Assembly (NCBI GenBank): GCA_051294375.1
Contig: CM119266.1
Coordinates: 3,093,812-3,157,811 of the forward strand
From: Paraspadella gotoi
Lineage: Eukaryota > Chaetognatha
DNA length: 64,000 nt
Direction of reading: 5' to 3'
In this document: positions 34,002-43,420 of the stretch, in pieces
Numbering within the stretch: the stretch's first letter is position 1
Layout: the number at the start of each line of letters is the position of its first letter
Notes under the pieces: generated by a model
What the model was told of the DNA's origin: nothing
What the model saw: only the letters and a program-made list of their open reading frames with translations
The model's database searches: none
Translations under genes and position numbers: made by a program

Positions 34002-35550
34002 TCCAATGATTAATTCTCTGGTGATCTCTCCCAATTTCCATCTTTTATATTTATTCTCCGATTTTCATTTGAAATTCGGAACCAGAATATTCTTAACGAG
34101 AGATGGAGTTGTCCTTGTTGTCATTACAATGTTGTTGTTGTTGTTGTTGTAGATTTGTTTTTGTACTGATATTGCATAGAATTTCATGTATATCGAAAAA
34201 AAATGTTAAAAAAGATCTGCAATGATTTCATCCTACACATTTCAACCTTTCCAATTTTTTCATTTATTTTCTTCTTCTCGACACAAAAAAATATTTAATT
34301 TTATTCTTTTTAAGTTTTATCTTTATCATCTTTCTCTTTTCCGTCTTCATTCTTTGTGATAGATATCAGTTTTTTATATTTTATGAACGGAATTATATCA
34401 TAAGTATTGAAACAAAAGGTTAAACAATATACGTACAGCCGCCAGAAAACAGCCAGAACCTTTTTATAATTTTAAAGCGAAAATTCGCGGCAAAATTTAA
34501 ATTAGGAGATTAAAACTCTGGCGGAGACAAGAGGAACTTTTCAGGCGAGGCTCATTTCCCTTTTTTTTTTCGTCGGCCGTCGAAGCAGTTTTGGTGGCGC
34601 CACGAGGCCAGACGGCAGCCAACGACCGTGGCGCTTTGGATATTTGGTTAAAATTTGCACGAAAGTGGAACTGCTGATGGCGTAACGACCTATGGAGATC
34701 GCGACTCAGATGGTGACATCGCAGCTGTTATTTCTGATGGCGCCCAATAGAGATATACAGTAAAGCGTAGCAAAAATATTAATGCCATTGCAGATGTCGC
34801 CACGTCGAGGTGTTTAAAGAGATATTGCGATTAAAATGGCGAAAGAGAGATGAAAATAGGTGTATTTGATAAAGTACGTTTGATTTATATAAATAGATGG
34901 ATACTGGATAGACATTAGAAAGATCAGTAAATATATGATAAATGTTCACGACTTGATATTTAAAAAACCGACGATGAAAAACTAAGGAAACTAACTTATG
35001 AAAGATAAGGAAAGCAAAGTCGGCGACAACGGACAACAACTACAACAACAACAAAAAACGACGAGGACGAAAAAAATGGGAAAACTTGTCTTTCTTCTTT
35101 CCGAATTTCAACTTCGAAGTGAAAAAGAAAAATCGAAACGAAGTCGACGTTTTTTGTGAGATTGAATTCCGAGGATCGGGATCAGGGGCTTTTTCACCAA
35201 GCTGAGCTAAGCAGAGACCAACTGAGCTATTGTGAGCCAATATGAGTCAAGCAAGCCTGACAGCTGGGTCCATCGCCGAGCCAAGCAGAAAAATTCTGCG
35301 TCATTTTGAAATGGGTAACGTCATGTTGAGTCAGGATTAGGTGACTCAAAGATATGGAACGACTAGGTAATTCCGGCTTAACTCTCGAGGTAATGTTTTA
35401 CCACGACTACTTTTTGCAATATCCGAGATATCTATTTATCTTGCATCGTATCCCTTTGTCACAACGCCATTTCTTGAAAGAGAAGTATAGACCGAAAAGA
35501 GAGGAAGAGAAGAAGAAGAAGAAAATAATTAGTAGAGGCAGGTAAAGAGG
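34002..35550. other. no supported gene
   Basis: AT-rich DNA with a (TTG)n tract at 34131-34151 and a GC-richer stretch at 34560-34740 that is open for about 38 codons on the plus strand without a recognisable domain or clear splice sites. Confidence 0.45.
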
Positions 35551-35554
35551 AGAG

Positions 35555-35835
35555 AAGAAATGGAAGAGATAAAAAAGGAGGTAAAAGGATATAAAAGAGG
35601 AAGAGAGGAAAGAAGAAAAGAGAGGAGAGAGAAGGAAAAAGGGAAGGGAGAAGAAGAAGAAGGAGAGGAAGAAGAGTGGAGAGAGAGGAAGAAGAAGGAG
35701 AGAGAGGAAAAAGGAGAGAGAGGAAGAAGGAAAAGAAAGAGGAAGAAAGAGTGAGAAGAGAGAAGAAGAGAGGAGAGAGAGGAAAAAGGAAGAGAGAGTA
35801 AGAAGGAAAGAGAGGAAGAAGAGTAGAGAGAAGCA
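35555..35835. repeat. purine-only GA/GAA-rich tract
   Basis: About 280 bp of almost pure purine with GAAGAAGAGAGAGG-type units. The long minus-strand ORF across it is judged a repeat by-product. Confidence 0.85.
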
Positions 35836-35960
35836 GGTGAGTAGAACTCAGTCACGCAAACTCGAAAAACATCCGGAGACAACGAGTTTTTAATCTCCCA
35901 CTTTAATTTGAATTTTTCAGTCCCCCCTTTTTCTCCTCCTGGGCCAAACTGAATGGGCCG

Positions 35961-35962
<2 letters not shown>

Positions 35963-36002
<40 letters not shown>

Positions 36003-36008
36003 CTCTCT

Positions 36009-36062
<54 letters not shown>
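35963..36062. repeat. (CT)n microsatellite
   Basis: About 100 bp of CT with two single-base breaks. Confidence 0.97.
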
Positions 36063-36065
<3 letters not shown>

Positions 36066-36223
36066 GTCCGCCGAACAAATAAAATATCTTTTAATCCTTT
36101 GATTATTTGACTTTTTCTTCTTTTTTTTTGCACGCAAATTTATCGAATTTTTCAATTCTTCTTTATTTTAACTTATCACACAAAACCATTTTACATCATA
36201 TCCGCTGCTATTGTAAAAAAAAT

Positions 36224-36404
36224 ATGACATTTTTTTCGGCCATGAATTCGATCAGCGTCATTTTCTCTTCGCTGAATGCGATTTCCCTTTTGTTTTTGGC
36301 GCTGAATTCGCTGCGCGTCGACGCCGACGAAAGATGCGCCAAAATTCGACGAGTGACAAAATCTGGAGAAGAGGCGTTCGTGATTAAGAAGCCAAAAGAA
36401 TCAA
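36224..36404 (+). CDS. exon 1 of fibrinogen-related gene: signal peptide
   Basis: Encodes a short start, a hydrophobic core (ISVIFSSLNAISLLFLALNS), a likely cleavage region near RVDADERC, and a basic segment ending KKPKES. The donor TCAA|GTAATA follows a single base (phase 1), matching the phase-1 acceptor of the EGF exon. Confidence 0.6.
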
Positions 36405-38091
36405 GTAATACATATGAATACAGAGAAAGAGAAACAGAGAAAGAGAGAGATTTAATTGATTTATTTATTTACTTATTATGCAATAGAAAAATTTAACAAT
36501 TTTGTGATCCTAAAGATCCTCCAAACTCCACAGTCTCAAAATCTCAAAATTAAATGCAATATATATTAATTAATCTAATAATTAATCAGTTAGTTAATCA
36601 AATAGTCAATTAATTAATCAATAATTAATTAATAAGACAATCAATCAATTAATTATTCAATCAATGAATTTATTTATCAATTAATTAATTATTAAATAAA
36701 TCAATATTAAATAATATTAAATAATAATATTAAATAATTATTCAATCAATCAATCAAGTCAATCGTTATCGGAATTATTGTCGTCGTCGCCATCATCGTC
36801 GTCGTTGCTTTTGTCGTGGTCAGTGACGAAAAGACCTAAAAACAAACATTTCGGATCAAATTAATTAATTAATTAATTGCCTAATTAATTAATTAACTTG
36901 AATTATTTAATTAATTAATTACCGCTAATGATCGTGGACAGATCCGACATTATTGGCCCAAACTTGTTAATTTTACCCCTCACCCCTTTTCCCTCCCTCA
37001 ACATCAGATTCCAGCGGCAAGTCGCCCTGCGCCTCCGCCCCCTGCCCCAACGGCGCCCGCTGCCGCGACGGAGCAGAAGGGAAATTCGAGTGCAGCTGCG
37101 CATCGGGATGGACGGGCGCCACCTGCCAGACGAGTCAGCGTTATTGTTTTCGTTATTGTTTGTTTGTTTACTTTGTATTTTCATTCATTCATNNNNNNNN
37201 NNNNNNNNNNNNNNNNNAGAGAGAGATAACCAAAAGTCGCCATTTCCAACTTTGAGTCTTGGATTCAGTTGGTCGAGTCCGCGCCAAAAGTCGTCGCTGG
37301 CTTGGGTTCCCCCCCGCCCGGAAAAAAAACACCCAAACCGCCCTTAAAAAGAAAAAAAAAAAATTGGGGCGGTGCGAAAAGTAGAGTGGGGACGAGTGGG
37401 AGGCCGAGATTCATAAGGGTGAAAGAAAAATTACTACCGTATGATATACATATGGAGGCATGTAATGTATGCGATATTGCACATGCCTTATTGCATATTA
37501 TGTAGGTGGGATTAGGGTGCTAAGGAAAGGCTTGAAGAGTTGCTATCCGCAAACCTCTTTAGACCCTCTAGCAGCTCTTGTAATTGTTGACCAGGCTAGG
37601 GGGTTTTACAGGACCCCAAGGACGGTTTTAACGGCCGTCCTCACACTCTCACGCAGGGTTGGTAACCTGATGGTCACGAGCTTGATGGTATTACTCCAAT
37701 GATGCCACGGTCACGAACCGAAGGTGACATGATTGAATGGGCAATGATTCTAAAAAGCGGAGTGGTGAACATATTCGGCATAGGCTCGACTACATGTATA
37801 AATTAAAGAAACAGGGAAAAGGCAAGGGAAAGAAAGAAAGAAAGAGAAGAGAACGAGAGAAAGAGAAGAAAAGGACAGGAAAGATTCCAGTGGGAAGTAT
37901 GAAAATGAATGACGCGTAAGTGGCCAATCTGCTTTGGACCGAAGGGACTTGTTATTTGACGGTGTCCGACGTCGTTGATGTTTCGCCGCCTTTGGATCAA
38001 AGTCCATGAGGCTAGGTCGATTTCTCGAAGAGTCCTGAGAGAGAGAGAGAGAAGAGAGCAGAGAGAGAGACGAGAGAGAGAGGAGAGAGAG

Positions 38092-38131
<40 letters not shown>

Positions 38132-40692
38132 TTAGTTTGTTATAAATGAATGAAAGATCTCTCTCTCTCAGGACTCTTCGAGAAATCGACCTCATGGACT
38201 TTGATCCAAAGGCGGCGAAACATCAACGGTCGGACACCGTCAAATAACAATCCTTTCGTCAAAGCAGATTGGTCCACTTACGCGTCAGTTCATTTTCATA
38301 CTTCCACACTGTGAATCTATTCCTGCTCCTTTCTTCTCTTTTCTTCTCTTCTCTTCTCTTTCTTTCTTTCTTTCCCTTCCCTTTTCCCTGTTTCTTTCTT
38401 TATACATGTAGTCGAGCCTTGCAATATGTTCACCCCGCTTATAATCATGCCATTAATCATGTCACCTTCGGTCGTGACCCGGTGGCTCATTGAGTAATAC
38501 CTCGGCTCTGACCATCAGTACCAGACCCTGCGGGAGTGTGAGGACGGCCGTTAAAACCGTCTTTTGGGTCCGTTAAAACCCCCTAGCCTTGGTAAAATTA
38601 CAAGCTGCTAGAGGGGTTAAAGAAGTTGCGGATAGCACTCTTCAGCCGCCTCTTAGCTCCCATACATGTGGTGCATATGCATACCATACATGCCTCCATA
38701 TGTATACATACGTATTATTTTTCTTCACCCATGGACTCCCTCCCACTCGTCCCCACTTCTACTTTCGCCACCGCCCCATCTAGCGGTGGTTTCCGGGCGG
38801 GACCCAAGCCAGCGAACGACTTTTGGCTGGGACTTCGACAACTGAATCCAAGACTCAAAGTGGAATTGGGCGACTGTGAGGTCGAATCAAATGGGACGAA
38901 ATGGCGGATATCGGAGAGGACGGGAACGAAATGGAAAGGGAAGATGATCCCAAAAAGGGTCAGTTGCATTTTTAGTAAAATTGAACTTGAAATGACTGAC
39001 CTTCTCTCTCCTTGATTAAGTTATTATATCATAATCTAACTCAGGTCCTCAGATATGTCGGGCCTCGGCGAATGTTAAGACTGTTATTGAACGATAGAAT
39101 TCTGGCTGCTTACTCGTATTTTGACTTTTTGGCTTTTGTATACTTTTGTATACCTTTTTGTATATACTGTTTGGTTATACTTTTGTTATACTTTGGTATA
39201 CTTTTATATGGTTACGATTGTTACGTCCATCTTCCGTTAAAAAGATCTCACTCTGCTCTCTCTCTTCTCCTATGAAAATAAACCCTTGCCACTTTTTTAC
39301 TTTCTGATCCTCTTATCTTTTCCTATTTTTTTGGTCTTCTCTTTTTTTCTCTTCTCCCTTCCTATCTTTCCTTGCCTAAATCCATTTCTCTCCTATCTCT
39401 TTTCTCTTCCCTTCCCCTTCCTCTCTTCCTTGCCTAATCCATTTCTCTATCCTATCTCTTTTCTTCCCTTCCCTACCTCTCTTCCTTGCCTAATCCATTT
39501 CTCTACCCATCTCTTTTCTCTCCTACCCCTTACCTCTCTTCCTTGGCCCTAATCCATTTCTTACCTATCTCTTTTTCTCCCTCCCTACCTCTCTCCTTGC
39601 CTAATCCATTTCTCTACCTATCTCTTTTCTCTCCTTACCTTTCTCTCTTTCCCATTTTAACTTCCCATCCCACTCACTTGTCTCTCCATCACCTTTTTCT
39701 ACCCTCTCTGTCTCCCTCTCCTTTCTCTCTCTCCCTCTCTCTCTCTCTCCATCCTTTCTCCCCCTGAAGGCGAATGGAGCGCGGCTCGCTACTTTGACTT
39801 CGGCGTCAAATCATCGCGCGAAGAATTCAAGTTGATAATCGGAAACCAAGAAACTTCTTGGGATTTGGAGGACGAACTCTTTCGGGGCGGACCCGGGGAC
39901 ACGGACATCCGAGACAAGAGGTGGTCATTGATGAGAGACTGAAGACCTGTTTGAGGACTGGTAGCATGATTACGAGTTGGACATTGTGGAGCTGTGTTCG
40001 TGGTTGATGCATGAAGACCTGTTTCAAGGTGGGCCAGTAAACATGATCACTGATCATTGTGGACGTGGTGTTGGCGTGGTAGCGATGAAGGGAATGAAGA
40101 CCTGTTGCAAGGCGGAGTGGGAGATACAAAGATCTGAGGCAATGGAGAGGTTGTAGCTGCAATTTGCAATGTCCATCGACTGACAGACTGATATAAAATT
40201 AATGGAATTTTAAAAAACCGTCACATTGATAAAAACAGTGGCTGCGCCAATACATGTAAAGTTGAAATGTGTTACTAATAATACCTTGATTTGGTAGTAC
40301 CGGGTTGGGATTGAACCCGGTACCTAATGGTCAAGAGCAAATGGATTGACTCAATGAGCCAGGGGGTCACAACTGAAAGTCTTATGCTTATAGGCGGAGT
40401 GAATGACCGACTACATATATAATTTAAAGGAAGGCATATCAAAAATATCAAAAAACAAACTGGAAAATAAACAAGCTACGCTCCCTTTCTTTTGTTTAGG
40501 TTCTCGACCCACGACGCCGACGAAGACGACTTGAAAGAGGGCGCATGCGTCGACGTCTTCGGCGGCGGTGGATGGTGGTTCAAGAAATGCGCTTCCTTTT
40601 GTCTCAATTGTGTCAAAGTCGTCGTCAAGGATGGGATCGTCAAGTATCCCTCCGAGACCGTCATGCTTATTAAAAGGGAAGACGACGACTAA
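36224..40692 (+). CDS. fibrinogen-related protein with EGF-like domain (gene model)
   Basis: Five exons fit by phase and domain: 36224-36404 (signal peptide), 37008-37133 (EGF-like), about 38784-38875, 39770-39920 and 40500-40692 (fibrinogen C-terminal domain, ending in TAA). Phase joins: 1 between exons 1 and 2, 1 at the end of exon 2, 1 between exons 3 and 4, and 2 between exons 4 and 5. Known of the family: secreted or membrane lectin-like proteins whose fibrinogen domain binds sugars or acetylated ligands, often in invertebrate innate immunity. Missing: the first part of the fibrinogen domain with the usual CDM and GGGW motifs, and so the join between exons 2 and 3; a 25-N gap and an inverted duplication lie there. 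The start may be 36224 or the in-frame ATG at 36242. A polyA-like ATTAAA lies at 40735. The order EGF then fibrinogen argues for a real gene, but the central exons may carry assembly errors. Confidence 0.7.
36540..36870 (-). repeat. dispersed repeat, copy 2, in intron 1
   Basis: Reverse-complement relative of 10385-10680: a (AATC/AATT)n tail, then the core with GATAACGATT, GACGACGACAATAAT, GTCACTGACCACGAC and TAGGTCTTTTC when read on the minus strand. Confidence 0.7.
37008..37133 (+). CDS. exon 2: EGF-like domain
   Basis: A strong acceptor (pyrimidine run ending CAACATCAG) opens a 126-bp exon of phase 1-1, typical of EGF exons. It reads SSGKSPCASAPCPNGARC then RDGAEGKFECSCASGWTG and ATCQT. 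Six cysteines are spaced C-x4-C-x5-C-x8-C-x-C-x8-C, with the G-W-x-G before the last cysteine. The donor ACGA|GTCAGC is weak. No calcium-binding D-x-D/N-E/Q motif is present at the start. Confidence 0.75.
37193..37217. other. assembly gap of 25 N
   Basis: Lies between the EGF exon and the left arm of palindrome 3, where the first fibrinogen exon(s) would be expected. Confidence 0.95.
37440..37810 (-). mobile_element. tRNA-derived SINE, family 2, copy 1 (in palindrome left arm)
   Basis: Reverse-complement mirror of the copy at 38400-38705. It shares with the copies at 40265 and 56700 the CATGTAGTCGAGCC-like end, the GTCACCTTCGGTCGTGACC-like stretch and the CTGCTAGAGGG-GTTA-GAAGTT-CGGATAG tail. 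Confidence 0.65.
38400..38705 (+). mobile_element. tRNA-derived SINE, family 2, copy 2
   Basis: Contains an A-box-like GGTGGCTCATTGAGTAATAC at about 38480, a decayed B-box region, and the family tail (GCTGCTAGAGGGGTTAAAGA ... TGCGGATAG). It lies in the intron before the fibrinogen exon at 38784. Confidence 0.65.
38784..38875 (+). CDS. exon 3: fibrinogen domain, DFWLGL segment
   Basis: Encodes GGFRAGPKPAN then DFWLGLRQLNPRLKVELGD, matching the conserved GFG...DFWLGL...LT...LRVEL.DWEG part of fibrinogen C-terminal domains. The donor GACT|GTGAGG is phase 1 and joins cleanly to the next exon to read VELGDCEWSAARYFDF, continuing the domain. The acceptor CATCTAG at 38783 is less certain. A reverse-strand copy at about 37235-37325 reads ASDDFWRGLDQLNPRLKV. 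Confidence 0.65.
39372..39650. repeat. ~58-bp pyrimidine minisatellite in intron
   Basis: Five units of about 55-62 bp, each with TTGCCTAATCCATTTCTC, TATCTCTTTTCTC and TACCTCTCTTCC. It lies just upstream of exon 4 and provides an unusually long polypyrimidine stretch before that acceptor. Confidence 0.85.
39770..39920 (+). CDS. exon 4: fibrinogen domain, middle segment
   Basis: The acceptor CCCCTGAAG at 39769 opens a frame reading EWSAARYFDFGVKSSREEF, KLIIGNQETSWDLEDELF and RGGPGDTDIRDK. It corresponds to W..A.Y..F.V..E...Y.L.VG......GD in fibrinogen domains. The donor AAGAG|GTGGTC is phase 2 and joins to exon 5 as KRFSTHDAD. Confidence 0.68.
40265..40440 (-). mobile_element. tRNA-derived SINE, family 2, copy 3 (truncated)
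   Basis: On the minus strand it reads GTAGTCGGTCATTCACTCCG, TATAAGCATAAGACTTTCAG, an A-box-like CTGGCTCATTGAGTC and a B-box GGGTTCAATCCCAAC. It matches the copy at 56700 almost base for base over the tRNA-like head and lacks the tail. It lies in the last intron of the fibrinogen gene. Confidence 0.7.
40500..40692 (+). CDS. exon 5: fibrinogen domain C-terminal segment and stop
   Basis: The acceptor CTTTTGTTTAG at 40499 opens the frame FSTHDADEDDLKEGACVDVF, GGGGWWFKKCASFCLN, then GIVKYPSETVMLIKRE and an acidic end. This matches FST.D.DND....CA....GGWWY..C....LNG....GI.W....S....M.I at the end of fibrinogen domains, including the calcium-site acidic run and the paired cysteines. Confidence 0.75.
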
Positions 40693-41029
40693 AGTGTCGA
40701 CGACGACGACGACGACCACGGATTTAAGACGGATATTAAATTTAAAAATACTTTTTTCCTCTTTAAAACTAATTATTCTTAACACAATTAATCCCTTTGT
40801 ATAATATTTAAAAAGTTTTCAAATATTTGTCATATAAAAAAAGTGTTTCAATAATTTTTTTGTTTGTCTTTTTCAGAACAGTAAGTCAGTCGTGAGTCTG
40901 GTCAGTCCATATAGTAGTCAGTCAGTCCGTCATCAGTTTCAATTCAAACACTCGAATCGCGTGAAAAAATGAGATTAAGTTCGTCTCGGCGTCGAAGGGT
41001 AAAGTGAGGAATGTGAGAAGAGAGACAGA

Positions 41030-41410
41030 GAGGGTAAAAATGAAGAGAGAGAGAGAGAGAGAGAGAGACAACGACGTCGCAAAGACAGAGAGTGAGATAA
41101 CGATTTTTTCTCAGGCGACTCCACGCGGTATGGGGAAGATTTATCATCTTACTCTAATGGTAGATTGGGAACACAGAAAAAGAATCGGGCATGATCCTTC
41201 TTCTCTTCTTCTCTCTCTCATTCTTCTCTCTGCTCTCTCTCCTCTCTCTCTCATCTCCTCCGTGCTCATCCTCTCTCTCCTCCCCTCTCTCTCTCTCATA
41301 TCTCTCATCTCTCTCTTGTTGTTCTCCATCTCTGACAAGGCGGCTTTCGCTCTGTCAAACGCGGCGTCCGCCGCTGCGTCGAAGCGTCGGCGCCTGCAGC
41401 GGATCTAAAT
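41030..41410. repeat. GA tract and CT-rich tract pair
   Basis: (GA)n at 41042-41070 and a CT-rich stretch at 41200-41320 flank unique DNA. The ORFs across it are repeat by-products. Confidence 0.75.
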
Positions 41411-41759
41411 CGGGCAATGGATTTTTCTTCATCAAATCATTTTTTTTGAGAAAAGCAGGCGACTGGGAAAGAGAAATGAGGAGAATGAGACGATGAGTGA
41501 ATTTCTTTGTGTTTGCTTTTGTTCGTTATTTGACTAAGTATATTAGAAAGAAATACTATGAGTTGAATTGATGTGAATAATAGTTTACAATCGGAAAAAA
41601 CTTTTATTATTATTACTTTATTATTATGCAGCGACTTTAGTTTAAAGTGTTTTGCAAAGAATTTTTTCAGTCGTTAACCCTCTTGACAAAAACTAAAAAA
41701 GTCAAAGTGTTTTGCGACGAAACTTCTGATGCAGAACACACGATGGTCTAATCCCGAAC

Positions 41760-43420
41760 CGAAAAATTGATTCCATTTGCAGTTTCGCTTCAAAAATATT
41801 TTCAAATTTGCATATCATTTTTTCAATGCGTGGAACGCCTTTCTGTTGGAATTGTCTTTCATTTTCTTAAAAATTTCTATATTAAAAGAAATAAATAAAA
41901 TATTTAAACAATTTCATTGAACTAATATTTTATTATTTTTTTAATAATTTAAATTTTATATCTTTGTCGATTTTCTCAGTCACTAAAGAGTTGAGTTAAA
42001 TGAATCAATAATTATGACCTTTACACATCGCATTGACTTTTTGAACTTATTGTTTTGAAAAAATAAAATAAATGACGCATCGTTAACTTTTGCTGTTCTT
42101 GTTTATTTTTTCATTTCGTTTTTGAAAAAAGAGGCTTATTTTTGATCTCCCGGTATCCTTGAAGGAGAACCGAGAATAACTCGCAGCTTCTCTCTCTTCT
42201 CTCCCTTCTTCTCTCTCTCTGCTCTTTTCCTTTCTCTTCCTCTTTCCTGTTTCTCTCTTTCTCTGCTCGTCTCATCTTCTTCTCTCTCTCTTCGTCTCGT
42301 TCTCTTTTCTCTCTCTACTATCTTCTCTCTCTCTTTCTCTCTTTATCTCTTCTCTCTCTGTCTCTCCTCGTCTCTCTTCTTCTCTCTCCTCTCTCTCTCT
42401 CATCTCTCTTCTCTCATCTTGCTCGTCGGTCTATTTCTTGTCTCTCTCTGTCTTTCTCTCTCTCGTTCTTCTCTGTCCTCCTCTCTTTCTGGTTCAGATC
42501 CTCTCTAGTCATCTCGCGTTTCCGCTCATCCTCTCTTTCNNNNNNNNNNNNNNNNNNNNNNNNNNNNNNNNNNNNNNNNNNNNNNNNNNNNNNNNNNNNN
42601 NNNNNNNNNNNNNNNNNNNNNNNNNNNNNNNNNNNNNNNNNNNNNNNNNNNNNNNNNNNNNNNNNNNNNNNNNNNNNNNNNNNNNGAGAGAGAGAGAGAG
42701 AGAGATAGAGAGAGAGAGAACTAGAGAGATAGATAGAGAGAGAGTGAGAGAGCAAAAAAAATCCTTTCATTTTTCCTGACGCGTTAAAGAAATTAGCATT
42801 TTTGTGAGAATCAGTGGCACCGACCAGCACTAGCGCGCTCCCACTCTTGAAGCGTCTTTTCTTTTCTTTTCATTCCCAAAAACATAATTAAAACGAGACT
42901 GAATTTCTTTAAAATAAATATCGTGTAAAATCTTATTTTGTCTCTAAAATAAACATCAAAATTTTGCAAAAAAAATCTCCATTTGCCATTTTCCGCTTCA
43001 AAATATTGTTCAAATGGCACTATTTTTGGATGCGCGTGACGCCTTTCTCTGTGTCTTGGAATTCCGGGCTCACTTCTTAAAAATTTTATAGATAAAAAAA
43101 TAAATAAAATATTTAAACAATTTCATTGAATAAATCATCTTTCATTAATTCGTTTTAATATATTTAAATGTACTTTAATGATCTTGTGTCGATTATGTTT
43201 TCTAGGTCACAAAGTCGAGTAAGACAACATCAATAATTATACCCCACACAGTCGATTCGCACTTTTAATATGTGACAAAATAAATTAAAAATATAAGACG
43301 CGCATCGTTAACTTTTCTGATTCTGTATGTCTCAGTTTCGTTTTGAACAGAAAAAAAGGCTCTAATCGTTACATCCTCAGTATCACCTGCATAGGAGAAC
43401 CTCTAGGCCTTGCGGTCTGG
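41760..43420. repeat. direct duplication (~450 bp) around a gapped CT/GA block
   Basis: 41760-42200 recurs at about 42970-43420 with small indels. Shared blocks include AAATAAAATATTTAAACAATTT, TCAATAATTAT, GCATCGTTAACTTTT and the AGGAGAACC end. The region between is CT-rich, then 146 N, then GA-rich. Confidence 0.82.
42540..42685. other. assembly gap of 146 N
   Basis: Gap at a CT-to-GA switch point. Confidence 0.95.

Larger units (their letters stand above)
37218..38890. repeat. palindrome 3: inverted repeat with ~0.8-kb arms
   Basis: The left arm 37218-38046 is mirrored by 38158-38890, around a (GA)n centre of about 110 bp. Both arms carry, in mirror order, a fibrinogen-exon copy (37235-37325 and 38784-38875), a SINE (37440-37810 and 38400-38705) and the block ending CTCGAAGAGTCCTGAGAG. 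Differences are mostly small indels. Confidence 0.88.
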
